Shown here piece after piece: positions 25,342 to 38,688 of a stretch of DNA of 45,256 nt (the stretch's first letter is position 1; the number at the start of each line of letters is the position of its first letter). This DNA is from Acidimicrobiia bacterium (GTDB taxonomy: Bacteria > Acidobacteriota > Vicinamibacteria > Vicinamibacterales > UBA2999): assembly GCA_016871375.1 (NCBI GenBank), contig VFYY01000008.1:1-45256 (forward strand). Reading direction: 5' to 3'. The position numbers and the translations under genes are program-made. A model generated the notes under the pieces. The model saw only the letters and a program-made list of their open reading frames with translations, did no database searches and was not told where the DNA came from.

Positions 25342-26625
25342 ATGGAACAACCGACTCGCGAGGGACTGGTCCGGGCAATTCGCCGCTGGGATCTGGTGGC
25401 GATAGCCATCAACGCCGTGATTGGCGCGGGGATCTTCGGGCTGCCCTCCGAGGTGTTCGCGCGCATCGGCGTCTACAGCCTGCTGGCGTTCGCCGTCTGC
25501 GCGGCCGCGGTTGCCTTGATCGTGCTGTGCTTCGCCGAGGTGAGCAGCCGGTTCAGCGAGACCGGCGGCCCGTATCTCTACGCGCGCGAGGCCTTCGGGC
25601 CGCTCGCGGGGTTCGAGGTCGGCTGGCTCATCTGGATCTCGCGGCTCACCGCATTTGCCGCGAACTGCAATCTGCTGGTGGCCTATTTCACGTTCTTTGC
25701 GCCGTGGGCCGCGGCTGGCACCGGACGTGCGCTCACGATCGTCGTCGTCGTCGCGGCGCTGACGGCGGTGAACGTGGCCGGCGTGCGCGATGCGGCCGTC
25801 GTCAGCAACGTGTTCACCATCGGCAAGCTGGCGGCGCTCGGGTTGTTCATCGTGGCCGGCGTCTTCTTCATCGACCCGGCGGCGTACACGTTCGGCGAGC
25901 TGCCGTCGTTCGGCGACTTCTCCGCCTCGGTGCTGCTGCTGGTCTACGCCTTCACCGCGTTCGAGATGGCGGCCGTCGCCGCCGGCGAGGCGCGCAACCC
26001 GCGGCGCGACATGCCGCGGGCGTTGCTCGTCGCGATCGCGGTGGTCGCCGTCGTCTACCTGCTGATTCAGTTCGTCGCGGTCGGCACGCTGCCGGAGCTC
26101 GGCGCCGCGACGCGGCCGCTGACGGACGCGAGCAGCCTCTTTCTGGGACCGATCGGCGCCGCCGTGATCACCGTGGGCGCCCTGATCTCAATCCTCGGAA
26201 ACCTGAACGTGACGCTGCTCGTGGCGCCGCGGCTGCCGTTCGCGATGGCGCAGCGCGGCGAGCTGCCGGCGTTGGTCGGCGCAACACATCAGCGCTTTCA
26301 CACGCCGCACGCCGCCATCCTGCTGACGGCGGCCATCGTGCTGGTGCTCACGCTGACCGGCACGTTCGTCTACGCGGCGACGATCAGCGTGATCGCGCGG
26401 CTGCTCAGTTACGCGGCGACGTGCGCCGCGCTGCCGGTCTTCAGACGGCGGCGCGACGCGCCCGAGGCGCTCTTCGTCGCGCCCGGGGGCGTGGCCGTCT
26501 CGGTCGTGGCGCTGGCGCTGGTGGCGTGGCTGCTGTCCAACAGCACGGCGGCGCAGGCGCGAGACGCCGCGATTGCGGCGCTCGCCGGGCTCGCGCTGTA
26601 CTGGGGTTCGCGGCGCTCCCGCTAA
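25342..26625 (+). CDS. APC-superfamily amino-acid permease
   Basis: A 427-residue inner-membrane transporter with about twelve predicted helices. Helix 1 has the substrate-binding break of the superfamily (AINAVIGAGIFGLPSEVF), and helix 6 reads SVLLLVYAFTAFEMAAVAAGEARNPRRDMPRAL, the typical Glu-containing loop. It probably exchanges or imports amino acids with protons; the substrate is not predictable. I choose ATG 25342 rather than 25324, since the likely -10 box lies at 25318-25323. It converges with the YbaK-type gene so tightly that the two stop codons overlap in CTAA (26622-26625). Confidence 0.88.
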   Translation: MEQPTREGLVRAIRRWDLVAIAINAVIGAGIFGLPSEVFARIGVYSLLAFAVCAAAVALIVLCFAEVSSRFSETGGPYLYAREAFGPLAGFEVGWLIWISRLTAFAANCNLLVAYFTFFAPWAAAGTGRALTIVVVVAALTAVNVAGVRDAAVVSNVFTIGKLAALGLFIVAGVFFIDPAAYTFGELPSFGDFSASVLLLVYAFTAFEMAAVAAGEARNPRRDMPRALLVAIAVVAVVYLLIQFVAVGTLPELGAATRPLTDASSLFLGPIGAAVITVGALISILGNLNVTLLVAPRLPFAMAQRGELPALVGATHQRFHTPHAAILLTAAIVLVLTLTGTFVYAATISVIARLLSYAATCAALPVFRRRRDAPEALFVAPGGVAVSVVALALVAWLLSNSTAAQARDAAIAALAGLALYWGSRRSR

Positions 26626-27137
26626 CTTTCGGCGAACCTCGCGCGCCGCGAGACGCCCCGCGGGCGGCCCGGGCGCAGGCCGAATGCCCCGACGACGGGC
26701 TTCACGAGCTCGACGAAGTCGTTGTAGTGCATGCAGAGGCTTTCGGTGTGCGTCCCGGCGCTGAACACCATCTCCGGGTCGCCGCGGAAGCACTCCTCCA
26801 CGAACACGCGGTGCCCGTGCATCATGCCGAACGGCGGCATCGCGCCGACCTCGAACTCGGGATAGAGCGCCGCCATTTCGTCCTCGCGCGCCAGGCGGAT
26901 GGTGGCGGCGCAGGCCATCACGCGCAGCCGCTCCAGGTCCACCAGGTAGTGCGCGGGCACGACGGCCTGCACCGGCTCGTCGTCGGCAAAGCAGATGACG
27001 ACCTTGGCGGAGGACTGGCCGCGTATGTGCGAGGCAGCGGCCTGCTCGAGGGCGGTATAGGCCGGCGGGTGGCGGAAGGCGAGGTACGGCATCCGCTCCC
27101 GTTTGAGCACCTCGGCGAGGCACGCGAGCAGCGCCAT
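26622..27137 (-). CDS. YbaK/ProX-type aminoacyl-tRNA deacylase
   Basis: A 171-residue cytoplasmic protein of the YbaK / aminoacyl-tRNA editing family, which hydrolyses mischarged tRNAs in trans. Typical stretches are HPPAYTALEQAAASHIRG, AKVVICFADDEPVQAVVPA with the family's substrate Lys, and VGAMPPFGMMHGHRVFVEE with its GxxPPFG loop. The start ATG 27137 follows GGAGGG. Its stop TAG overlaps the permease stop TAA on the other strand. The specificity within the family (Cys-tRNA-Pro, Ala-tRNA-Pro and others) cannot be read from sequence. Confidence 0.85.
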   Translation of the reverse strand: MALLACLAEVLKRERMPYLAFRHPPAYTALEQAAASHIRGQSSAKVVICFADDEPVQAVVPAHYLVDLERLRVMACAATIRLAREDEMAALYPEFEVGAMPPFGMMHGHRVFVEECFRGDPEMVFSAGTHTESLCMHYNDFVELVKPVVGAFGLRPGRPRGVSRRARFAES

Positions 27138-27224
27138 CGGACAGCCCTCCTGCAGTGACCGGGGACCGTGTGTGGGTCTCTGTGATATCACGGCCGCCGG
27201 GCCGCGTCCACCGGTTCTTTCGGC

Positions 27225-27230
27225 TAGAAT
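27225..27230 (+). promoter_or_regulatory. -10 box for the large pyruvate:ferredoxin oxidoreductase gene
   Basis: TAGAAT, 42 bases before the ATG at 27273. The implied leader of about 36 nt carries GGGAGG 10 bases before the start. No clear -35. The rest of 27138-27272 shows no other feature. Confidence 0.45.
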
Positions 27231-27272
27231 GGCACTCTTACACTCGGTGGGCTCACGGGAGGTCCACAGTCC

Positions 27273-32050
<4,778 letters not shown>

Positions 32051-32054
<4 letters not shown>

Positions 32055-32162
32055 AGCGGTTTCTGAAACGTCGTAGTGTCCGGCTTTAGCCGGACCAGAC
32101 ACGGCGGTGCCGATCAACTTGGTCCGGCTAAAGCCGGACACTACGAAGAAGTCGAAACCGCG

Positions 32163-32166
<4 letters not shown>
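32051..32166. repeat. 116-bp palindromic repeat element, copy 2
   Basis: The outer left arm is identical to copy 1 over 45 bases and the right arm differs at one base. The inner arms are GTCCGGCTTTAGCCGGACCA (32078-32097) and TGGTCCGGCTAAAGCCGGAC (32120-32139). The 22-bp core (32098-32119) matches copy 1 at 19 of 22 positions only when reverse-complemented. It fills the gap between the convergent oxidoreductase and superoxide dismutase genes and gives TAG stops to both (32052-32054 plus; 32165-32163 minus). Confidence 0.92.
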
Positions 32167-32756
<590 letters not shown>

Positions 32757-32763
32757 GCGTCCA

Positions 32764-33414
32764 TTATGTCTTGGCCGAGGGCGGCGTGGCGATGTCGGTT
32801 CCTGCAGAGGATGACTGGCCGATCGCCCACCAGATCGCCACCAGGCCGAGCGCGATGGCGACGATGGCGCTGACGATGTCGAAGCCGCCGAAGTGATTGG
32901 GCGCGAGCATGCCGAAGAGCATCGGGCCCGACAGGTACGCGTTGGCGCGCGACACCTTGAGCGCCCTCTTCGGCAGCGCGGGATCGACGGGCTGGCCGTC
33001 GCGGACCGCGGTCAGAATCTTCTTCTGCGCCGGCCAGATCACGAACCACACGTTCGCCCACATCCCGAAGCCGAGCAGCATGCCGAGCGAGATCCACATG
33101 GCGCGCCCGGTCATCCCGTCGGCGGTGCGCCAGAGATCGCTGGGGCCGAATCCGACGCCCGGCGTGTACATGTAGAGCATCGTGAACAGCAGGAACCCGG
33201 CGATGAAGGTCACCATCGCCGTCCACCGGAACCACCAGAAGGCGCGGCCGAGCAGCTGCGGGTTGACGACCTTCTTCATGTCCGCGCTGAGGACAGCCTG
33301 GAACGGCACGTTCACGAAATTGAAGAAATAGAGGTGACCGACCCAGATGATCCCGGCAAACACATGGATCCATCGCAGCAGGAGCTGCAGGCTGGTGTAC
33401 ACGTCTGTAAGCAT
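32764..33414 (-). CDS. PuuD-like multi-helix membrane protein
   Basis: A 216-residue inner-membrane protein with four or five helices. The start [25 protein letters not shown] resembles the membrane domain of the PuuD (urate hydroxylase) family, with His residues placed as possible haem ligands. [23 protein letters not shown] and [12 protein letters not shown] follow. The soluble cytochrome c domain of full PuuD is absent, so it is at best a relative and a urate role is unproven. ATG 33414 is preceded by GAGGAGG. It lies between superoxide dismutase and nadA on the minus strand. Confidence 0.65.
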   Translation of the reverse strand: MLTDVYTSLQLLLRWIHVFAGIIWVGHLYFFNFVNVPFQAVLSADMKKVVNPQLLGRAFWWFRWTAMVTFIAGFLLFTMLYMYTPGVGFGPSDLWRTADGMTGRAMWISLGMLLGFGMWANVWFVIWPAQKKILTAVRDGQPVDPALPKRALKVSRANAYLSGPMLFGMLAPNHFGGFDIVSAIVAIALGLVAIWWAIGQSSSAGTDIATPPSAKT

Positions 33415-33456
33415 CGCGCCTCCTCTGGCTGCGCGATGGTAGCAGAAGAGGCGCGG

Positions 33457-34617
33457 TTACCGGATGGAGAGCATGCGATCGAGGGCGACGCGCGTCCAGT
33501 GCTTCTGATCGTCGGAGACGGTGATGCGGTTGTGCACGCGGCCCTCGACCAGCTCCTCGAGGATCCAGAGCAGGTGGTTCGGCGACACGCGGAACATCGT
33601 CGAGCACAGGCAGCCGAAGCGATCGAGCGAGACCACCGTGCGATCGGGCGCGAGATCGGTCGCGAGACGGTTCACGAGGTGGACCTCGGTGCCGACCGCC
33701 CACACGGATCCCTGCGGGCTGTTCGTGACGGTCTTGATGATGTGTTCCGTGCTGCCGCTGTCGTCGGCGGCCTGCACCACGTCCCACGGCACCTCGGGAT
33801 GGACGATGACACGGACGCCAGGATGCTGGCGGCGGATCGCCTCGATCTGCTGCACGGTGAACCGCGTGTGGACCGAGCAGTGCCCCTTCCACAGGATCAT
33901 CTTCGCGCGCTTCAACTGATCGGGATCGACGCCGCCGACGATCTCGTTCGGATCCCACACGACCATCTCGTCGAGCGGAATGCCCAACTTGTAGGCCGTA
34001 TTGCGTCCGAGGTGCTGGTCGGGCAGGAAGAGCACCTTCTCGCCACGTTCGAAGGCCCACTTCAACGTCGCGGCGGCGTTTGACGACGTGCAGACGGTCC
34101 CGCCGCGCTCGCCGACGAACGCCTTAATCGAGGCCGCCGAGTTGATATAGGTGACGGGCACAACACCCGCCTGCCCCGAGCTGCGTCGAGGGGCCACGCC
34201 CATCTGATTCAGCGCTTCCCAGCAGCTCTCGAGCTGGTCGGGCTCGGCCATGTCGGCCATCGAGCAGCCGGCGGCGAGGTCCGGCAGGATCACCTGCTGA
34301 TGCGGCGCGCAGAGCACATCCGCGCTCTCGGCCATGAAGTGCACGCCGCAGAAGACGATGTAGGCGGCTTCGGGACGGTTGGCGATCTGACGCGCGAGGC
34401 GGAAGGAGTCGCCCGTGTAGTCGGCGAACTTGATGACTTCGTCGCGCTGATAGTGATGACCGAGGATGACCAGCCGATTGCCGAGCTTCCCGCGTGCCGC
34501 CGTAATGCGGGCGTCCATCTCGGCGTCCGGGAGGCCGAGGTACCTCTCCGGCAGCGCCTGCCGCTCGGCGATGCCTGCCTTCTCGACCTCGGTCAGCAGC
34601 GGAATGATTGAGCTCAT
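33457..34617 (-). CDS. nadA: Quinolinate synthase
   Basis: A 386-residue cytoplasmic [4Fe-4S] enzyme that condenses iminoaspartate with dihydroxyacetone phosphate to make quinolinate for NAD. Family motifs are VILGHHYQRDEVIKFADYTGDS, VFCGVHFMAESADVL, the Cys in WKGHCSVHTRFT, HPEVPWDVVQAADDSGSTEHII and the last cluster Cys in FGCLCSTM. I choose ATG 34617 (MSSIIPLLTEV); an upstream in-frame extension to 34689 runs into the structured leader. nadB and nadC are not in the window. It follows mqnE on the same strand after a 111-bp gap with its own promoter-like sequence. Confidence 0.95.
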   Translation of the reverse strand: MSSIIPLLTEVEKAGIAERQALPERYLGLPDAEMDARITAARGKLGNRLVILGHHYQRDEVIKFADYTGDSFRLARQIANRPEAAYIVFCGVHFMAESADVLCAPHQQVILPDLAAGCSMADMAEPDQLESCWEALNQMGVAPRRSSGQAGVVPVTYINSAASIKAFVGERGGTVCTSSNAAATLKWAFERGEKVLFLPDQHLGRNTAYKLGIPLDEMVVWDPNEIVGGVDPDQLKRAKMILWKGHCSVHTRFTVQQIEAIRRQHPGVRVIVHPEVPWDVVQAADDSGSTEHIIKTVTNSPQGSVWAVGTEVHLVNRLATDLAPDRTVVSLDRFGCLCSTMFRVSPNHLLWILEELVEGRVHNRITVSDDQKHWTRVALDRMLSIR

Positions 34618-34733
34618 CAGCCTTGGGCTTTCATCCCGCTTTGTGAAACTTTTCGCAAAGTGTGGAGATGAAAAAGGCCAAATTCCCACTGCCGGGCTAT
34701 CGCCTCAGGGAATCTGGACCTGCGTCAATTATA
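34618..34733 (-). promoter_or_regulatory. nadA leader: TATAAT promoter and two-hairpin structure (candidate NAD+ riboswitch)
   Basis: A perfect TATAAT (34733-34728, minus strand) overlaps the mqnE stop codon. The leader of about 104 nt holds two stems. The first is GGTCCAGATTCCC paired with GGGAATTTGGCC (12 bp, one bulge, one G:U); its loop contains a GGC-GATA-GCC mini-hairpin, and CCTTTTTC follows. The second is TTTCATC paired with GATGAAA, enclosing CTTTG/CAAAG. Size and two-domain layout fit the NAD+-I (nadA motif) riboswitch known upstream of nadA in Acidobacteria. The first stem plus T-run could instead be the mqnE terminator. I cannot match the consensus from memory. Confidence 0.4.
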
Positions 34734-35835
34734 CAGCCTGAGGTATCGCGACGATGTTGTAGAAGGTGTCGCGTTCGAGCGGCTCGCGCCCCGCGGCGCG
34801 CACGAGGCGCGTGAGCTGGGCCGTCGTCAGCCCTTCCGGCGTCGGCGACCCGGCCATGTGGTAAATCTTCTCTTCCTGCACGGTCCCGTCCAGGTCATCC
34901 ACGCCGAACCAGAGCGACGCCTGCGCCACGTCCACGCCCGTGGCAATCCAGAACGCCTTGATGTGCGGGATGTTGTCGCACATCAGCCGTGACACCGCGT
35001 GCACCTTCAGCGTGTCCGACGCGCTCGGCGCGGGCAGCTTGCGCATCTGGTTGTTGTCGGGATGGAACGCGAGCGGAATGAACGCCTGGAAACCGCCCGT
35101 CTCGTCCTGCAGCGCCCGGGCGCGCAGCATGTGATCGACGCGCTCCTCCATCGTCTCGATGTGGCCGTAGAGCATGGTGACGTTCGTCTTCAGGCCGAGG
35201 CGATGCGCGAGGCGATGGATGTCGAGATACCGGTCGGCGCCGCACTTGTCGTGGCAGATCTTGCGGCGCACCCGTTCCGCGAAGATCTCGGCGCCGCCGC
35301 CGGGCAGGGAATCGAGACCCGCGTCGATCAGCTCGCGCAGCACCTGCTCGTCGCTCATGCCGTAGAGATCGGCGAAAAACGCGATCTCGACCGCGGTGAA
35401 GCATTTCAGGTGGATGTCGGGACGGATCCGCTTGAAGCCGCGCAGCAGCTCCGTGTAGTAGCTGAACGGCAGATCGGGGTTCAGGCCGTTGACGACGTGC
35501 AGCTCGGTGAGCGGCTGGTGGGCGCGCTGCCGCAGCTTGTCCCAGGCCTGCTCGAGCGACATCGTGTACGCGGCGGCGTCGGTCGGCTTGAGCCGCGCGA
35601 ACGAGCAGAAGAGGCAGCTCGCCGTGCAGACGTTGGTCGGCTCGAGACGCAGGTTGTAGTTGAAGTACGTGCGCGCGCCGTGGCGCTCCTCGCGCGAGCG
35701 GTTCGCCAGCCAGCCGACCGCGAGCAGATCCGGAGACGCGAACAGACGGACGCCGTCCTCGAGACTGAGGCGTTCGCGGGCCTGCAGCTTGTCGTCGATC
35801 TCCGCCAGCCCGGCGGCTGTGATGCGCGATTTCAC
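34729..35835 (-). CDS. mqnE: Aminofutalosine synthase (radical SAM)
   Basis: A 368-residue radical SAM enzyme of the futalosine pathway of menaquinone synthesis, which makes aminofutalosine from the MqnA product and SAM. The cluster motif is CTASCLFC at 70-77. Other signatures are ELHVVNGLNPDLPFSYYTEL, AGLDSLPGGGAEIFAERVR, TMLYGHIETMEERVDHM and DETGGFQAFIPLAFHPDNNQ. These favour MqnE over MqnC. The start is GTG 35835, with AAGG about nine bases upstream. It diverges from the riboswitch-controlled cobalamin genes. mqnD is in this window at 40966-41793; mqnA, mqnB and mqnC are not. Confidence 0.93.
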   Translation of the reverse strand: MKSRITAAGLAEIDDKLQARERLSLEDGVRLFASPDLLAVGWLANRSREERHGARTYFNYNLRLEPTNVCTASCLFCSFARLKPTDAAAYTMSLEQAWDKLRQRAHQPLTELHVVNGLNPDLPFSYYTELLRGFKRIRPDIHLKCFTAVEIAFFADLYGMSDEQVLRELIDAGLDSLPGGGAEIFAERVRRKICHDKCGADRYLDIHRLAHRLGLKTNVTMLYGHIETMEERVDHMLRARALQDETGGFQAFIPLAFHPDNNQMRKLPAPSASDTLKVHAVSRLMCDNIPHIKAFWIATGVDVAQASLWFGVDDLDGTVQEEKIYHMAGSPTPEGLTTAQLTRLVRAAGREPLERDTFYNIVAIPQAV

Positions 35836-35864
35836 CGGAAAACCTTCAGGAAATTCTATAGTGC

Positions 35865-35870
35865 TATACT
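35865..35870 (+). promoter_or_regulatory. -10 box for the cobalamin operon
   Basis: TATACT lies about 15 bases before the first riboswitch stem. The surrounding CTATAGTGCTATAC is nearly symmetrical, and its minus-strand reading (TATAGCACTATAGA) could drive mqnE. No clear -35. Confidence 0.4.
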
Positions 35871-35883
35871 CGCCCCAACAACC

Positions 35884-36011
35884 GACACCGCCCGGGTGTT
35901 CAGGGGAAGTGGGGTGAGAAACCCCCGCGGTCCCGCCACTGTGATCAGCCTGGTCCGGCTAGAGCCGGACGCTCCGTACGAGCTGAGAGTCAGGAAACCT
36001 GCCCCGGTGCT
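35884..36011 (+). ncRNA. Cobalamin riboswitch
   Basis: Classic adenosylcobalamin riboswitch features occur in order: GGTGTTCAGGGGAAG, GGGGTGAGAAACCCCCGCGG, the B12-box region CCCGCCACTGTGAT (35933-35945), and GAGAGTCAGGAAACCTGCC (35984-36002) closing with CCGGTGC. It ends about 40 bases before the GTG of the ABC ATPase gene, so it should repress the uptake genes when cobalamin is ample. Unusually, the variable arm (about 35946-35983) contains TGGTCCGGCTAGAGCCGGAC, a 19-of-20 match to the right arm of the dispersed 116-bp repeat. No clear terminator follows, so control of translation start is likelier. Confidence 0.93.
35951..35970. repeat. Palindromic repeat arm inside the cobalamin riboswitch
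   Basis: TGGTCCGGCTAGAGCCGGAC differs at one base from the right inner arm of the element at 32120-32139. The similarity runs on for about six more bases (GCTCCG against ACTACG). It forms a self-contained hairpin capped onto a CAGC/GCTG stem of the riboswitch. Confidence 0.8.
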
Positions 36012-36050
36012 CTGTCCCCTTGCGCGGCGCGAAGGACGCCGGGAGCGGAC

Positions 36051-36827
36051 GTGGCCCTTACCGTCACACATCTCGATTTCTCGTACTCCGCGTTTGCGCT
36101 GAGCGACGTCTCCGTGTCGGTGCAGCGCGGCTCGCTGACCGGCCTGCTGGGGCCCAACGGCTGCGGCAAGACGACGCTGCTGAAGCTGCTCTCCGGCGTG
36201 CTGCGGCCGCGTCACGGCGAGATCGCGCTCGACGGACGCCCGATCGCCGGCATCCCCCGGCGCGCGCTCGCCCGCCGCCTCGCGGTGGTACCGCAGGAAA
36301 CACACCCCGCCTTCGACTACTCGGTGATGGAGATGGTGCTGATGGGGCGGCACCCGCATCTCGGCGCCTTTCAGCTCGAAGGGCCGGCCGACCTCGCCGT
36401 CGCGCGCGACGCGCTCGACGCCACCGGCACGCTGCACCTGGCGGAACGTCCCTACATGACGCTCAGCGGAGGCGAGAAGCAGCGCGTGATCATCGCCGCC
36501 GCCCTGACGCAGTCGCCCGACGTGCTGCTGCTCGACGAGCCCACGGCATCCCTCGACCTGGGCTACCAGCTCGAGGTGGCGGCGCTCCTCGCCCGCCTGA
36601 ACCGCGAGCGCGCGGTCACCATGGTGCTGGCGACGCACGACCTGAACCTCGCGGCGTCGCTGTGCGACACGCTCGTGCTCCTGCGCGACGGCCGCGTGCT
36701 CCTGCAGGGGCCGACGCGCGACGTGCTCACCGGCGCGGCGATCAAGCAGCTCTACAACGTGGACGCGGACGTGGAGTTCCACCAGCGCGCGGGTCACCTG
36801 ACCGTGGTCCCTGTGAGGCGGGCCTGA
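36051..36827 (+). CDS. btuD: Cobalamin/iron-siderophore-type ABC transporter ATPase
   Basis: A 258-residue ABC ATPase of the BtuD/FecE family that energises import across the inner membrane. Walker A GPNGCGKTT is at 34-42, the signature LSGGEKQR near 138, Walker B VLLLDEPTASLDLG near 157, and the switch His in ATHDLNLAA. The start is GTG 36051, with GGGAGCGGAC just upstream, about 40 bases after the riboswitch. The overlap TGATG with the permease gene points to coupled translation. The riboswitch identifies cobalamin or a corrinoid as substrate. Confidence 0.93.
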   Translation: MALTVTHLDFSYSAFALSDVSVSVQRGSLTGLLGPNGCGKTTLLKLLSGVLRPRHGEIALDGRPIAGIPRRALARRLAVVPQETHPAFDYSVMEMVLMGRHPHLGAFQLEGPADLAVARDALDATGTLHLAERPYMTLSGGEKQRVIIAAALTQSPDVLLLDEPTASLDLGYQLEVAALLARLNRERAVTMVLATHDLNLAASLCDTLVLLRDGRVLLQGPTRDVLTGAAIKQLYNVDADVEFHQRAGHLTVVPVRRA

Positions 36828-37828
36828 TGGTGATTCGCGAGCGGCTCGCGGTCACCGTCGGCGGCTACGGCGCGCTGGCGCTCCTCACGTGCGCGGTGGC
36901 GCCGCTGGTCGGCAGCACGCCAATCAGCTTCTCGCGCGTGTTCGATCGGTCCATTCCGTTCGCGGACAACGTGGACGCGCAGATCTTCTTCATCGCGCGC
37001 ATGCCGCGCGTGCTCGCCGGCGCCGTGGTGGGCGCGGCCCTCGCGTCGGCGGGCGTGGTCCTGCAGGCGCTGCTGCGCAATCCGCTGGCCACGCCGTTCA
37101 CGCTGGGCGTGTCCGCCGGCGCAGCGCTCGGGGCCGTGCTCGCGATTGCCATGGGCGCCGCCGCCACGCTGGGCCCGCTCTCGCCGGTGCCGCTCGCCAG
37201 CCTGGCCGGCGCGTGCGTGGCGGCCGCGATCGTCTACGGACTGGCCACTCGCCCGGGCCGCCCGATCTCCACGTCGGTGCTGCTGCTCGCCGGCGTGACG
37301 CTGAACTCCTTCTTCTCCGCCCTGATCCTGTTCGCGCAGTACATGGCGGACTTCGCCGAGACCTACCGCACCGTGCGCTGGCTGATGGGGGACCTCGACG
37401 TCGGGAGCTTCGGCGCCGTCGGCGCCACGCTGCCGCTGCTCATGGGCGCGTTCGCGATCTTCGCGCTGCTGCCCTCGTCGCTGAACCTGATGAGCGTCGG
37501 GACGGACGTGGCCGCCACGCGCGGCGTGGACGTCGGCCGCGCCCAGCGGCTGGCGTTCCTCGGCACGTCGCTGGCCGCCGGCGCCGCCGTCGCGCTCGCC
37601 GGCCCCATCGGCTTCGTCGGCATCGTCGTCCCGCATCTCGTGCGCCTGATGGTCGGCGTGGACCACCGCATCGTGCTCCCGGCGTCGGCGCTCTTCGGCG
37701 CGGCGTTCCTCGTGGCGTGCGACCTCGTCGCGCGCACCGTCATCGCGCCAATCGAGCTCCCGGTCGGCATCGTCACGGCGCTCCTCGGGGGGCCTTTCTT
37801 CCTATGGTTGCTGGTCAGAAGAAGCTAG
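36827..37828 (+). CDS. btuC: Cobalamin ABC transporter permease
   Basis: A 333-residue FecCD/BtuC-type permease with about ten helices. Family motifs are IFFIARMPRVLAGAVVGAALASAGVVLQALLRNPLATPFTLGVSAGAA and the ATPase-coupling segment GPIGFVGIVVPHLVRLMVGVDHR. The start ATG 36827 overlaps the ATPase stop. The 3' end overlaps the receptor gene by 25 bases. It forms the membrane channel for the corrinoid delivered by the periplasmic receptor. Confidence 0.93.
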   Translation: MVIRERLAVTVGGYGALALLTCAVAPLVGSTPISFSRVFDRSIPFADNVDAQIFFIARMPRVLAGAVVGAALASAGVVLQALLRNPLATPFTLGVSAGAALGAVLAIAMGAAATLGPLSPVPLASLAGACVAAAIVYGLATRPGRPISTSVLLLAGVTLNSFFSALILFAQYMADFAETYRTVRWLMGDLDVGSFGAVGATLPLLMGAFAIFALLPSSLNLMSVGTDVAATRGVDVGRAQRLAFLGTSLAAGAAVALAGPIGFVGIVVPHLVRLMVGVDHRIVLPASALFGAAFLVACDLVARTVIAPIELPVGIVTALLGGPFFLWLLVRRS

Positions 37829-38688
37829 TCGCCGTCGCTCTGGTCATGCTCTGTGGGGCGAGCCTCGTCAGGCTCGTGCATGCACAGGCGCCCGCACCCG
37901 CGCGGCGCATCGTGTCGCTCGTGCCCGCGCTGACCGAGATGCTGTTCGCCATCGGCGCCGGACCGCAGGTCGTCGCGGTGAGCAGCTACGACGACTTCCC
38001 CGCCGAGGTGAAGAAGCTCCCGCGCGTCGGCGCGCTGCTCGATCCGGATCTCGAGCGGATCCTCGCGCTGCGGCCAGATCTCGTCGTCACCTACGGCTCG
38101 CAGACCGTGCTCGAGGCGCAGTTCGCGCGCACGGGCATCCGCGCGTTCAGTTACCGCCATGGCGGCATCGACACGGCGCTGCAGACGCTGCGGGATCTCG
38201 GCATGGCGACCGGGCAGTCGGCGGGCGCCGGGCGGACCATTCGCGACATTCGGTCGCAGCTCGACGGCGTCAGGGCCCGCGTCAAGGGACGGCCGCGGCC
38301 GAAAACGCTGCTCGTCTTCGAGCGGCAGCCGCGGACGCTGCAGGGGCTGTACGTCAGTGGAGGCGCCGGGTTCCTCAACGAGATGCTGACCATCGCCGGC
38401 GCCGACAACGTCTTTGCCGACGTCGCGCGGGAATCCGTGCAGCCGTCCCACGAGACGCTGCTGACCCGCGCGCCCGAGCTGATCGTCGAAGTCCGCGCCA
38501 CGGGTCTCCTCGCGCCCGCTGAGGCGCGCGAGGAGCAGGGTACGTGGTCGGCGCTCGCGTCCATTCCGGCTGTGCAGAACGGCCGCGTCCACTTCCTCAA
38601 CGCCGACTACCTCGTCGTGCCCGGCCCGCGGCTGGGCCTGGCGACCGAGGCGCTCGCGCGGGTCATCCATCCGGACGCCTACAAATGA
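37804..38688 (+). CDS. btuF: Periplasmic cobalamin-binding protein
   Basis: A 294-residue periplasmic receptor with the helical-backbone fold. The signal peptide is MVAGQKKLVAVALVMLCGA onward, ending near VHAQA. Characteristic stretches are RIVSLVPALTEMLFAIGAG, VVAVSSYDDFPAEVKKLPRVG and LALRPDLVVTY. Part of the signal peptide (GASLVRL) is encoded by a palindromic unit at 37860-37875. The start ATG 37804 overlaps btuC by 25 bases. Its TGA overlaps the next ATG. It binds the corrinoid and docks on BtuC. A second, shorter receptor-like gene follows two genes on. Confidence 0.88.
   Translation: MVAGQKKLVAVALVMLCGASLVRLVHAQAPAPARRIVSLVPALTEMLFAIGAGPQVVAVSSYDDFPAEVKKLPRVGALLDPDLERILALRPDLVVTYGSQTVLEAQFARTGIRAFSYRHGGIDTALQTLRDLGMATGQSAGAGRTIRDIRSQLDGVRARVKGRPRPKTLLVFERQPRTLQGLYVSGGAGFLNEMLTIAGADNVFADVARESVQPSHETLLTRAPELIVEVRATGLLAPAEAREEQGTWSALASIPAVQNGRVHFLNADYLVVPGPRLGLATEALARVIHPDAYK
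37860..37875. repeat. Palindrome within the btuF signal-peptide region
   Basis: GAGCCTCGTCAGGCTC: a 6-bp stem with a CGTC loop, extended imperfectly by GGGC on the left and GTGC on the right. It resembles the short dispersed palindromes seen in nuoL and nuoN and is translated as GASLVRL. Confidence 0.5.
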
